The notes under the pieces: model-generated | The model's input: only the letters and a program-made list of their open reading frames with translations | Told to the model about the DNA's origin: nothing | Databases searched by the model: none | Position numbers and translations under genes: made by a program | Assembly: GCF_001677275.1 (NCBI RefSeq) | Contig: NZ_CP016178.1 | Coordinates: 992,001 to 1,056,000, forward strand | Length of the DNA stretch: 64,000 nt | From: Vibrio breoganii | GTDB lineage: Bacteria; Pseudomonadota; Gammaproteobacteria; Enterobacterales; Vibrionaceae | Direction: 5' to 3' | In this document: one piece after another, positions 8,724-17,074 of the stretch | Position numbering within the stretch: the first letter of the stretch is position 1 | Layout: every line of letters starts with the position of its first letter

Positions 8724-8918
8724 TGGGTTAGGCTAGACGTAATCGAGAAAAGAAAGAGAGGAGGTAAAGAGAATAGAGAACAAACACGCAGTTGGAGAGA
8801 AGTGGCGGCAACCACTTCCCTCCGCACCGGCTGCTAGGACTTAAACCAGACCCAGCCGATGGCACGATTCTAACCAATCCCATCGGTTAAGGGTATCACT
8901 TGATTGATGGAGGCCAAC

Positions 8919-10082
8919 ATGGCTCACATACGCATTCGTCCCAATGGGCGTATTCAATTTGATATTCACATCTTTGGGGTGCGCTTTCGTGAAGGCACTA
9001 AGTTAATGGCAACGCAGAGTAATCTCAATAAAGCCAAAGCGATGCTCAAACGCATGAACGCCGAGATTGATCTTGGCACCTTTGAATACCGTGATTACTT
9101 TCCGAAAAGTAAGAAAGTTGCTCGCTTTGAACAGCTGCAACGCGCGAAAAAACCTGATCGTCTGTATCCCTACTTTGATGACTTTGCCAACGAGTGGTAT
9201 CAGCGTCAGCTTTCAAAATGGAAAAACAGCTACAAAGGGACTGTCAGAAATAATCTCGAACGCTATCTCATTCCCGAGTTTGGCAATACGCTCATTAATG
9301 AAATTACGCTTTCTCAGGTGGAGTTTTTTCGCAATCAACTCATGGAAGACAAAAAGCCTGATGGTACAAGGAGACTGTCGAATCGTCGCATCAACAACAT
9401 CTTATGGCCGCTCATTGCGATGGTAGGACTGGCCGCCGATGAACATAAGTTTGAGTATCCGCTTCGTCGTTATCGTGCGCTTAAAGAAGAAAAAGCCAAC
9501 TCAAAACCTTTGACTGTGGCGGAAGTACAGCGCTTTTTGGAAGTGGTAGACAGTGACTGGCGAGATTACTTTGTTCTGCGCTTTTGGACGGGCATGCGCA
9601 GTTGCGAGGTACATGGGCTTTTATGGAAGCATGTGGATTTTGACCACCGTTTGATTCGCATTAGGCATAACTATGTGAATGGAGAACTGTGCACGGTGAA
9701 AACGCCTAAATCAAGACGTGATTTAAAGATGTGTGACACGCTGTTTGAAGCGCTGTCGCGTGTAAAAGCAAATTCAGAGAGTGGTGGTGAGTTTGTGTTT
9801 ACGAATCCCAAAGGACAGCCACTCGATACGCATTGGATAAGTACACGCGTTTGGTATCCCACGCTTAAAAAAGCCGGGCTTGCGAAACGCAGGGCCTACG
9901 AGACAAGGCATACGGCGGCAGTACTTCATATTGCTGCATTAGAAAACCCGCTCTACATTTCACAAATGCTAGGACACAGCGATACTAGATTACTGTTTGA
10001 GGTATATGCGCCTTATGTGGCGAATGCTTCGCAAAGTGATGGTAGCGCTTTTGATAGCTTAATGAGTAAGCATATCCTTTAA
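8919..10082 (+). CDS. Phage-type tyrosine integrase
   Basis: This 387-residue site-specific recombinase has an N-terminal arm-binding region (MAHIRIRPNGRIQFDIHIFG), a core-binding domain around residues 90-180, and a C-terminal catalytic domain. Catalytic residues are visible: arginine in WTGMRSCEVHGL, lysine in TVKTPKSRRD, box II YETRHTAAV, LGHSD and the tyrosine in LFEVYAPYV. I chose ATG 8919 because GGAGG sits 5 bases upstream; a TTG/ATG pair at 8904-8909 is possible. It is unrelated in length and arrangement to the preceding two recombinases, so it probably belongs to a second integrated element extending rightwards. Confidence 0.85.
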   Translation: MAHIRIRPNGRIQFDIHIFGVRFREGTKLMATQSNLNKAKAMLKRMNAEIDLGTFEYRDYFPKSKKVARFEQLQRAKKPDRLYPYFDDFANEWYQRQLSKWKNSYKGTVRNNLERYLIPEFGNTLINEITLSQVEFFRNQLMEDKKPDGTRRLSNRRINNILWPLIAMVGLAADEHKFEYPLRRYRALKEEKANSKPLTVAEVQRFLEVVDSDWRDYFVLRFWTGMRSCEVHGLLWKHVDFDHRLIRIRHNYVNGELCTVKTPKSRRDLKMCDTLFEALSRVKANSESGGEFVFTNPKGQPLDTHWISTRVWYPTLKKAGLAKRRAYETRHTAAVLHIAALENPLYISQMLGHSDTRLLFEVYAPYVANASQSDGSAFDSLMSKHIL

Positions 10083-10087
10083 TGAAC

Positions 10088-10120
10088 AATGCCCTTTAAT
10101 TTAGATGGTTAAAGGGCATT
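10088..10120 (+). terminator. Intrinsic terminator after the integrase
   Basis: AATGCCCTTTA and TAAAGGGCATT form an 11-bp stem followed by TTTAATGG, starting 6 bases after the integrase stop. The U-tract is short. Confidence 0.6.
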
Positions 10121-10234
10121 TTAATGGTAATGCACTTGCATTACTTCGGCAAAAAATACCAAAACATTACCTTAAAGCAAGCCTAACAACACATATGTAA
10201 AAATGCCAAGCGTGCTAGATCACTCTCGTATTGT

Positions 10235-10291
10235 TTGTTATATGCCTTTCGTACACCTATAATTAATGCGCACTCTAAATACGCATAGGTG
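10235..10291 (+). promoter_or_regulatory. ccdAB promoter and operator
   Basis: TTGTTA (10235-10240) and TATAAT (10258-10263) are separated by 17 bases. The -10 box overlaps one arm of an inverted repeat, CACCTAT (10254-10260) and ATAGGTG (10285-10291). This fits a self-repressed toxin-antitoxin promoter. Confidence 0.6.
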
Positions 10292-10297
10292 ATTGTC

Positions 10298-10543
10298 GTG
10301 AGAAACTCATATAGTACGAAAGCATCAAAAAAAGCCACTAACTTAAGCTTAAACAGCGAACTACTGGCTGAAGCTAAGCGACTAAACATAAACCTCTCAG
10401 CAACAATGGAAAAAGCTCTTGAAAAAGAAGTTAAACAGCGCCAAAAAACTGAGTGGTTAGAACAAAATGGAGACGCTATTAACGCTTGCAATGAACTAAC
10501 AGAAAATCATGGTCTGTTTTCCGATTCTTACCGAGTATTCTAA
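10298..10543 (+). CDS. ccdA: CcdA-family antitoxin
   Basis: This 81-residue antitoxin has an N-terminal ribbon-helix-helix region (KKATNLSLNSELLAEAKRLN) and a C-terminal toxin-binding tail ending ENHGLFSDSYRVF, the typical CcdA end. GTG 10298 is preferred because AGGTGA lies 5-6 bases upstream; an in-frame GTG at 10289 is the alternative. Its stop codon overlaps the ccdB start (TAATG), which indicates coupling. The protein would neutralise CcdB and co-repress the promoter at 10235-10291. Confidence 0.85.
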   Translation: MRNSYSTKASKKATNLSLNSELLAEAKRLNINLSATMEKALEKEVKQRQKTEWLEQNGDAINACNELTENHGLFSDSYRVF

Positions 10544-10860
10544 TGTCACAATTTTCGCTGTACCAAAATAACGATAAAGGTACTGCTACCGCTTACCCAT
10601 ACTTTGTTGATGTTCAAAGTGAAATGCTTGATACACTGAATACCCGGCTTGTGATTCCATTAACACCGGTAGAAATGTTAGAGAAGAAAGCCCCTGTCCA
10701 CCTATGTCCAGTGATCCATATTGATGAAGGTGACTTCGTAATCTTGACTCACCAAATGGCGAGCGTCCCAAATAAAATCCTGCGTGATCCTGTGAATGAA
10801 TTGAGCACTTTTAGAAACGAAGTAATTGCTGCTATCGACTTTCTGATTACTGGCATATAA
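10543..10860 (+). CDS. ccdB: CcdB-family gyrase-poisoning toxin
   Basis: This 105-residue toxin begins FSLYQNNDKGTATAYPYFVDVQSE and ends DFLITGI. It contains LVIPLTPVEML and the HLCPVIHIDEGDFVILTHQMASVP block of CcdB, whose known target is DNA gyrase subunit A. Length equals the family norm. The C-terminal residues that contact gyrase in F-plasmid CcdB (WGI) are here TGI, so the tryptophan is not conserved. The gene is intact and directly follows ccdA. Confidence 0.9.
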   Translation: MSQFSLYQNNDKGTATAYPYFVDVQSEMLDTLNTRLVIPLTPVEMLEKKAPVHLCPVIHIDEGDFVILTHQMASVPNKILRDPVNELSTFRNEVIAAIDFLITGI

Positions 10861-10866
10861 CGCTTA

Positions 10867-11082
10867 TCAGGCTTGACTGCTCCCCTCCTCCTTCGGAAGG
10901 AGCTTTTCGCCAATTTTGGTCAATAGATTCCGACCTGCTCGAGCAATAGGCTCTCCCGTATCAGCATAAACGAGTAGAGAGGCTTGTAGCTCATAACCCA
11001 CATCCAGAGCATGAGACATCTGGGTCTTATCAAACTTACGCTGATATTTAGAAAAATTGATACTGAACCACATAGGTCTCAA
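10867..11082 (-). pseudogene. Short reading frame, possible transposase fragment
   Basis: A 71-residue frame contains HALDVGYELQASLLVYADTGEPIARAGRNL. This resembles the central GYEL...TGEPLA segment of some DDE transposases. No start region or catalytic residues are present, so if the resemblance is real this is a remnant. The assignment is weak. Confidence 0.3.
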
Positions 11083-11195
11083 CTGGCTTCAAATTAATCT
11101 AAGCCAAGCAACGCTTAGCCCTGAATTGCTAATCAGCATACATTTCCCAACAGTGTTACACTATGCGTTACATTGCACTACATAAAGTTATAATC

Positions 11196-11474
11196 ATGAA
11201 GAATGAAATGCTGAGTACACGTATTGATCACGATACTAAAGTGGCTTTTACAAATATTTGTGATGAGGTTGGTTTAAGCACTTCTCAGGCAATTAAACTA
11301 TTCGCGAAAGCTGTAATCAACCACGGCGGGATCCCTTTTGATTTGAGAGTACCACAGCCAAACGATGTGACTTCTGCTGCCATCATGGAGCTTATTGAAG
11401 GTAAGGGACATAAAACAAATTCCGTTGATTCTCTACTATCGGAACTCACTGAAGGTAAAGTGAACAATGTATGA
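11196..11474 (+). CDS. RelB/DinJ-family antitoxin
   Basis: This 92-residue protein has an N-terminal ribbon-helix-helix (MLSTRIDHDTKVAFTNICDEVGLSTSQAIKLFAKAV) and the GGIPFDLRVPQ junction typical of DinJ antitoxins. An upstream in-frame ATG at 11163 is possible but adds residues unlike the family. The stop overlaps the ATG of a YafQ-like toxin fragment. The partner toxin is truncated, so this is an orphan antitoxin. Confidence 0.8.
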   Translation: MKNEMLSTRIDHDTKVAFTNICDEVGLSTSQAIKLFAKAVINHGGIPFDLRVPQPNDVTSAAIMELIEGKGHKTNSVDSLLSELTEGKVNNV

Positions 11475-11496
11475 GTTAGAATACTCAACTCAACTA
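11467..11496 (+). pseudogene. Truncated YafQ-type toxin (first codons only)
   Basis: ATG 11467 overlaps the antitoxin stop and encodes MYELEYSTQ, the usual first residues of YafQ/RelE toxins. After that the frame diverges to unrelated sequence, and no remaining toxin sequence was found before or after the adjacent insertion element. Confidence 0.6.
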
Positions 11497-11529
11497 GCGT
11501 ATATACCCAGCGGCTCATCTTTTAGAGTT

Positions 11530-11673
11530 TCAAGCGGGAGATATAACCCAACCTTTAATATCAAACTCCGCGTCATGCCAATTGAGTCTCTCACCATGGC
11601 GTTTTTTCTTTCTCTTCGCCTCATTAAACTCTCTTGTGCGTCTCATAAGTTCAACAACAGATCTCCGCGACAT
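11530..11673 (-). CDS. Small basic reading frame of unknown function
   Basis: A 47-residue frame (MSRRSVVELMRRTREF to KGWVISPA) is strongly basic and lies between the truncated toxin and the left end of the IS element. I recognise no family; it may be chance or a fragment. Confidence 0.2.
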   Translation of the reverse strand: MSRRSVVELMRRTREFNEAKRKKKRHGERLNWHDAEFDIKGWVISPA

Positions 11674-11734
11674 TTTATAGCGTTTTGGGCGAGAAAACCC
11701 AGTGATCAGCTCTGCTGTCGCTGGGATGAATCGC

Positions 11735-12130
11735 CTAGCCCTGATCTTGAATGTATTTCCTAACGGTTTCAGCACTGGCATTCCCAACCGAGCAAGCGAA
11801 GTAACCATCAGACCAGAATGTTTTCTCCTTCCAGAATTGCCGCTTTAACTTAGGATGCAGTTGCCACACTACTCTAGTTGTGTGTTGCTTAATTCTTCTA
11901 ACATACTGACTTACCGAGTATCGCGGTGAGATAGTCATTAAGATAGGTAAGTGATCTTGATCTACCTCCATTTGCTCTATTTCGAACTCAGAATTTTGAG
12001 AGAGCGACATTAGAGCGTTTTTCATCACTAAGCCTAGCTCCCCTTTAAGTAGTTCCCTCCTATACTTAACTACCAAAATGAGGTGGATAGCTATCAGAAA
12101 CTTACAATGAGAGTTCCGCTGGTATTCCAT
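11735..12130 (-). CDS. tnpA: IS200/IS605 TnpA (Y1 transposase) with altered HUH motif
   Basis: This is a single-strand transposase of about 131 residues starting at ATG 12130 (MEYQRNSHCKFL). The family fold is visible (HLILVVKYRRELL, YVRRIKQHTTRVVW, the nucleophile tyrosine in ETVRKYIQ). The expected DHxHL metal-binding motif reads DHLPIL, so the second histidine is replaced by proline. CAC/CAT to CCT is one base. That should abolish or cripple nicking. It is divergent from tnpB with 37 bases between starts. Confidence 0.75.
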   Translation of the reverse strand: MEYQRNSHCKFLIAIHLILVVKYRRELLKGELGLVMKNALMSLSQNSEFEIEQMEVDQDHLPILMTISPRYSVSQYVRRIKQHTTRVVWQLHPKLKRQFWKEKTFWSDGYFACSVGNASAETVRKYIQDQG

Positions 12131-12167
12131 GATTGACACCCCTACATGCTGTGTTAATGCACAGTAT

Positions 12168-13414
12168 ATGAAAAAGACGCTTAGATACAATTTCAGGTTA
12201 AAACCTAGCCCACAGCAAGAGTTAAAACTCGTCGAGTTTGGCTCATATGCCCGTGGTTTATGGAACTTCCTGTTGTCTGAGAATCAGCGTCAATACGAAG
12301 CCGATAAGACATTTACTTTCTACAACGAAATGGCTTCGAAAATTAAGGAAATTAAGAAGCTACCTGAATTTTCATGGGTTAAAGCATTTGACTCAGGGGC
12401 GGCACAACAAGTCGCTAGAGACCTAGACGCAGCGTTAAAAAATGGAACATCAAAGAAGTCCCACCACCACTTCCCAAAGTTTAAGGTTAGCTATCGAGTT
12501 AATAAGCAACACAATGACAGCTACCGCTCAGTGAACAATAACAACTGCATTAGAGTTGAGAGCGGCACGATTACTTTGCCAAAAGTTGGTGCTGTTCCTA
12601 TTGTCTTGCACCGTAAGTTAGTTAGCTCAATTAAAACAGCGACAGTCCAGTACCGACATGGGAAGTGGGAGGTAAGCCTCACTCAAGAAGTGGTGTGCGA
12701 CGAAGCGAAGAAGCGAAGAAGGTACTAAAAAGTATTGTGGGATACGACATCAACTCAAAGCAAACCGTTGTCGGATCTAATGGTTTAACGGTTGATAATC
12801 CGAAATACTTAAAACAAGCAAAGCAGAAACTAACCAGATTACAACGGCAACTTTCTAGGAAAAAGAAAAGCTCTGTTCGTTGGAAAAAAGCAAAATCACG
12901 CCTAAACAATCTTCATGGTTCAATTGGTAGACAAAGAATGGACTTCGCGCACAAAACCGCTCATCGGATAGCCAACGAAAGCGATATTGTAGTGTTTGAA
13001 GATCTCAATGTGGCGGGAATGCAAAAATTTAATGGCAAGATGGTTGCTGACAATATCATGGGACTCATATCAGACTTAACAAAATACAAAGTTGAGTTGA
13101 GAGGTGGTATACACCATGAAATAGGTCGATTTGAACGCACAACGGGTGTGTGTTCTGTCTGTGGTCAACACCATAAATTGACGTTGAAAGAGAGACATTT
13201 CACCTGTGTTAGTTGCGGGACGTTTAGCGACCGAGACTACTCATCAGCAATAGCAGTTCAGAAGATAGGTGAATCAGATTTAATGGCGAATGGAACTGTC
13301 GTCAGGGTGACAAAAACACCCAACACTCAGCAGAAATCAGGCGTTAAAACGAAAGTCTTTGCACTAGCAAAGTTGTCTTTGGGATCTGAGGAAATAGAAA
13401 AGGTAGCTACCTAA
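12168..13414 (+). pseudogene. tnpB: IS605 TnpB with a frameshift
   Basis: From ATG 12168 (MKKTLRYNFRLKPSPQQ) the frame runs to a stop at 12728, then continues in another frame from about 12700 to 13414. The junction lies in a GCGAAGAAGCGAAGAAG slippage-prone tract. The second part has the RuvC aspartate (GYDINSK), glutamate (VFEDLNVAG), final aspartate (DRDYSSA) and the zinc finger CSVCG...CVSCG. TnpB proteins are RNA-guided nucleases related to Cas12 ancestors. With the frame restored the length of about 415 residues is normal, so inactivation is probably recent, or expression needs frameshifting. Confidence 0.8.
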
Positions 13415-13590
13415 CTACCTTAGAAGCTCAGTAATCAGCTATGCTGTCGCTGAGTAGTTCACTGTGAGCACTCTCACGCATTGCGTCATCGATAAAGCCT
13501 ATTGTCCCGCATCAATTCTAGAGCGCCACGCCCCTTTGAATCATTATTGCTTAAATCGTATTCAGATCGATTATTTGATGCGCTCAGGCA

Positions 13591-13640
13591 TGCAAGATAA
13601 GAATATTATCTTGCATTTTGCATGATACGATCCATCAAAT
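13591..13640. repeat. Nested hairpin in the gap before the amidohydrolase
   Basis: TGCAAGATAA and TTATCTTGCA (13591-13600, 13606-13615) form a 10-bp stem with a 5-base loop. Outer arms ATTTGATG (13573-13580) and CATCAAAT (13633-13640), and ATCGTAT/ATACGAT further out, extend the fold. No U-tract follows. The rest of 13455-14124 holds no gene I can support; part of it must carry the promoter of the next gene. Confidence 0.5.
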
Positions 13641-14124
13641 GCGAGTTGGTTAGTTTCTGGGTTTGGGTTTAAGTTATTGTATTTCGTGTATAATAGGTCA
13701 AATATACCAGTGTCTTTGGCGCTATAGTCATTACTCGAACCGAATCACACTATTTTGTGGTCTACCTTTGTGAAAAAGATGGGCGAGAGAGTGGGGTGAT
13801 TTTGGCTATCGCAATCTTGAATAGATATTCGGGCTCATGGTTCGTTCTCAACTGATGAGTCTTGATGAGTAGATGCGGTATTTTAAGATAATAACAAAAT
13901 TAAATTTTTATTTTGCAGTCTGTTTAAACCTGAGTTACCTACTAAAATTTGGTAGTGACTGAAATTTAAAGTCTAGTTGCTGACGATTTTTTGAATGTCA
14001 GTACTTAAACTGGGTGATGCTTTGAGCTTTCTGTGAATGATGAATAAAAAAACACATCCCTAGCAGGCACTTGATTGTTTGCATTAAAAAAAATGTACGA
14101 TTAGTTGTAAATTTGAGAGGAAAT

Positions 14125-15789
14125 ATGAAAGAAGAAACTGTAATGAACGATTCTGCATCGAATGATGTTGATCACTCTAAACGTTCGACACTCACCAAAT
14201 TAGCAATTGGTGCTGCGGCACTACCTTTTGCCTCTGTTTTACATGCAGCCCCTGAAAAACTCGTTGGCCAAAACATCAAACTGATGCCTAACGAGAAAGG
14301 TCCATTTGATATCGTTATCGAAAATGGCCGTGTTGTTGATCCTGAAACCGGACTAGACGCAATTCGTAACGTCGGTATTAAAGGCAAGCGCATTGCCGCT
14401 ATCTCAGATAAAAAGCTGCAAGGTAAAAAAATCATTGATGCTGAAGGCCTAGTGGTTGCACCTGGCTTTATCGATATGCACGCTCACGGACAACAGCTTC
14501 CTGCTGCACGTGCTCAAGCATTCGACGGTGTAACAACCGCTCTTGAGATGGAATCTGGTCTATTCCCTATCGGTACATTCTATGACATTACTGCAGCTGA
14601 AGGTCGCCCGATCAACTACGGTGCTTCTGTAGCATGGACTTACGCACGTATCGAAGCAAAAGAACCTACTATGCCTGCCCCTGATGGTACGATTGTTTGG
14701 TTCCAACAAGCTTTTTCTAAAAACAATTGGCAAAATACCCTCGCAACTAAAGATGAATTAAAGCAAATTCTTGGCTCTGTTGAACAAGGCCTTAAAGAAG
14801 GTGGTTTAGGCATTGGTATTAACGCAGGTTATGCACCAGGTTACGGTCATAAAGAGTATTACGAGCTTGCTAAACTAGCAAAAAGCTATGAAGTGCCAAC
14901 CTACACTCACGTTCGTTACCTAAACAGCGCAGAGCCACAATCAAGCTTTGAAGCATACCAAGAGCTAATTAGCTTATCGGCGACAACCGGTGCACACATG
15001 CACATTTGTCACCTAAACAGCACGTCAGTACAAGATATCGAAGATTGTGCAGACTTAGTTCAATCAGCAATTGATCAAGGTTTAGCCGTTACTACTGAAG
15101 CTTATCCTTATGGTGCTGGCTCTTCAGTTATTGGCGCAGAAGTTTTCCGTGGTGATGATTGGTTACAACGTTGGGGCGTACCAAGCGCGAGCTACATGGA
15201 AGCGAATGGTAAAGCACTAAACCAAGAAAAAGTAACTGAACTACAAGCAACAGCACCAGGTACAGTTGTTGTAATGCACTTCTTAAAACCCGATGAAAAC
15301 AAAGAAGATCGCGCAAAAATGGACCGTTCAGTATTGTTCCCAGGTGCAGCTATCGCTTCAGATGCAATGCCTTGGATGGATGATAAAGGTGCGTTAATTG
15401 AAGGTGATGTATGGCCGCTACCAAGCAACGCGATTGCTCACCCACGTTCAATCGCTTGTTACTCACGTTTCATTGAAAAATACGTGAACGAATACAAAGC
15501 TGTGTCACTGGTAGAAGCAATGGAGCGTACCAGTTTAAATGCATGTCGTATTCTTGAAGATGCGATTCCACAAATGTTAAACAAAGGCCGTGTTCAAGTT
15601 GGTAAAGATGCTGATTTAGTTCTTTTCAAACTTGATGAAGTAAAAGCGGTTGCTACATTTGAGAAACCAAATGCGCTTTCAACGGGTATGGAATACGTAT
15701 TGGTTAATGGTACGCCTATCATTGAAGGTGGTGAAATGCTGCTAGATTCAAACCCTGGTCAAGCGGTTCGCAACAAAGTTACGGGCTAA
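14125..15789 (+). CDS. Exported D-aminoacylase-like amidohydrolase
   Basis: This 554-residue metal-dependent amidohydrolase resembles N-acyl-D-amino-acid deacylases. ATG 14125 is preceded by GAGAGG. The N-terminus has a Tat-like signal, KRSTLTKLAIGAAALPFASV, with KR rather than RR and an AxA-like cleavage region near HAAPEK. The beta-sandwich/TIM barrel starts FDIVIENGRVVDPETGLDAIRNVGI. Metal-ligand candidates are GFIDMHAHG (HAH), TYTHVRY, MHICHLNS and IASDAMPW. Substrate cannot be read; acyl-D-amino acids or a related amide are plausible. A near-duplicate lies at 17075, with a metallochaperone GTPase between them. Confidence 0.8.
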   Translation: MKEETVMNDSASNDVDHSKRSTLTKLAIGAAALPFASVLHAAPEKLVGQNIKLMPNEKGPFDIVIENGRVVDPETGLDAIRNVGIKGKRIAAISDKKLQGKKIIDAEGLVVAPGFIDMHAHGQQLPAARAQAFDGVTTALEMESGLFPIGTFYDITAAEGRPINYGASVAWTYARIEAKEPTMPAPDGTIVWFQQAFSKNNWQNTLATKDELKQILGSVEQGLKEGGLGIGINAGYAPGYGHKEYYELAKLAKSYEVPTYTHVRYLNSAEPQSSFEAYQELISLSATTGAHMHICHLNSTSVQDIEDCADLVQSAIDQGLAVTTEAYPYGAGSSVIGAEVFRGDDWLQRWGVPSASYMEANGKALNQEKVTELQATAPGTVVVMHFLKPDENKEDRAKMDRSVLFPGAAIASDAMPWMDDKGALIEGDVWPLPSNAIAHPRSIACYSRFIEKYVNEYKAVSLVEAMERTSLNACRILEDAIPQMLNKGRVQVGKDADLVLFKLDEVKAVATFEKPNALSTGMEYVLVNGTPIIEGGEMLLDSNPGQAVRNKVTG

Positions 15790-15802
15790 GTTATCCTGAC
15801 TT

Positions 15803-15833
15803 AAAAGGTTGGGCATTAGCTCAACCTTTTTTA
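15803..15833 (+). terminator. Intrinsic terminator
   Basis: AAAGGTTG and CAACCTTT pair around GGCATTAGCT, followed by TTTT, 13 bases after the amidohydrolase stop. Confidence 0.8.
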
Positions 15834-15847
15834 TTGCTTACCGAGTA

Positions 15848-16009
15848 ATACCAATCACAGTAAGTCAATGATCAGAAATAGCGCCGGAAAAACACTGGAC
15901 AATCAGACAGAATTTTTCGATAAGGCGTGATTCTACCATCAAAAATTCTAACGCCGTTATCGAGTGTTTTAACCCGTTAGGATGACCCGTTATTTACTAC
16001 GATTGGTAT
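15848..16009. repeat. MITE-like repeat, copy 1 (162 bp)
   Basis: Ends ATACCAATC and GATTGGTAT are perfect inverted repeats. Internal blocks (CACAGT.AGT, CAGAAATAG, GGAAAAAC, TCGAGTGTTTTA, CCCGTTAGGATGACCCGTTATTTACT) are shared with copies at 18735-18807 and 18891-18993. It contains no reading frame, so if mobile it depends on a transposase elsewhere. Confidence 0.75.
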
Positions 16010-16044
16010 AAATATAGACAACGAAAACCAAAAGAGAACATGCT

Positions 16045-17025
16045 ATGAGCAAGAAGCCTATTCCAGTAACAATTTTAGCCGGATTTTTAGGAGCAGGGAA
16101 AACTACCCTACTAAACCATATCCTAACCAATGCAAATGGAATGCGCATGGCTGTGATCGTGAATGACTTTGGTTCCATCAATGTTGATGCCGAGTTAGTA
16201 AAATCTGAAAGTGAAAATATGATCAGCCTAGAGAATGGCTGTATCTGTTGTAACCTTGCTGAAGGCCTTGTGGTTTCAGTGATGCGTTTACTCGCATTAG
16301 AAGAGCGTCCAGATCATATTATTGTTGAAACATCAGGTATTGCAGAGCCTAAAGAAGTGGCATCAAAATTTGAAGACCCTGATTTACAACAACACGCACC
16401 GCTCAATGCAATTATCACCACTATTGATGCTAAAAACATATTAGGCTTAGAAGGCTCTATGGCAGACTTAGCAGAGCAACAAATTCAAGTGGCCGATATC
16501 GTATTAGTTAATAAAGTAGACCTTGTTGAAGAGCAAGAGCTGGCAGATGTGAAAAAGTGGTGCCAAACACAAGCACCTTTTGCAAAACTAGTTGAAATGG
16601 AATTTGCTCAAGTAGACTTACCTATTTTATTTGAAGTGCCAGAAAGACTACAAGTAACCACACAAAAAACAGAGCAAGCTTGTCATCATCACGACTGTCA
16701 CGATGAGCACTGCGATCACGACCATATAAATCATAATTTTGAAACATTCAGTTTTGAGACGGACAAAGCCCTTTCACTGCAAGCGCTGTACCCATTATTG
16801 CAGCAGTTCTCCGTCGATGCTTATCGAATGAAAGGCATTTTGAATCTTTCAGACCGCCCAGAGCATCGCTGTATCTTCCAATGCACAGGCCAACGCGCTA
16901 ATGTCACTGTTGGTGATGCTTGGCAAGCAGAGGAAACAAAAGCGACGCGACTCGTGTTTATTGGCCCTAAAGGTGGGCTAGATATGGATACCATGCGCAA
17001 AAAGTTAGAGGCACTTGTTATCTAA
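16045..17025 (+). CDS. CobW/COG0523 metallochaperone GTPase
   Basis: This 326-residue G3E GTPase has Walker A GFLGAGKTTLLNH, the conserved metal site GCICCNL (CxCC), a Walker B region VETSGIAEP, the NKVD guanine-specificity motif, and a C-terminal CobW_C domain. A histidine/cysteine-rich insert (HHDCHDEHCDHDH) near residue 215 is a typical metal-binding loop. COG0523 proteins deliver zinc or other metals to client enzymes. It lies between two paralogous metal-dependent amidohydrolases on the same strand, which are obvious candidate clients. This pairing is inference. Confidence 0.85.
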   Translation: MSKKPIPVTILAGFLGAGKTTLLNHILTNANGMRMAVIVNDFGSINVDAELVKSESENMISLENGCICCNLAEGLVVSVMRLLALEERPDHIIVETSGIAEPKEVASKFEDPDLQQHAPLNAIITTIDAKNILGLEGSMADLAEQQIQVADIVLVNKVDLVEEQELADVKKWCQTQAPFAKLVEMEFAQVDLPILFEVPERLQVTTQKTEQACHHHDCHDEHCDHDHINHNFETFSFETDKALSLQALYPLLQQFSVDAYRMKGILNLSDRPEHRCIFQCTGQRANVTVGDAWQAEETKATRLVFIGPKGGLDMDTMRKKLEALVI

Positions 17026-17074
17026 ATAAAGGCTATTCTAAAGGTATAGCTGAGTAATACGTTATTAAGGAAAA

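Larger units (their letters stand above)
11690..13465. mobile_element. IS200/IS605-type element, probably defective
   Basis: Divergent tnpA (minus) and tnpB (plus) lie between two similar subterminal hairpins. The left hairpin at 11698-11725 pairs CCCAG with CTGGG, the right at 13427-13454 pairs CTCAG with CTGAG, and the loops share ATCAGCT-TGCTGTCG. This is the structure recognised by IS605-family transposases. Exact ends are estimated. TnpA has a substituted catalytic motif and TnpB a frameshift. The tnpB 3' end plus right hairpin is where a guide-type omega RNA would be expected. Confidence 0.75.

Noticed and set aside
8919..10082. Treating this integrase as a fourth gene of the recombinase operon
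   Set aside because: It is separated by about 250 bases with hairpins and the inverted site, has its own ribosome-binding site, and is of a different integrase type.
10172..11120. Possible chromosomal-integron cassette array around ccdAB and the antitoxin
   Set aside because: Toxin-antitoxin cassettes and GCCTAAC/ATAACGC-like strings recall attC sites, but no pair of full R and L boxes or repeated attC structure could be traced.
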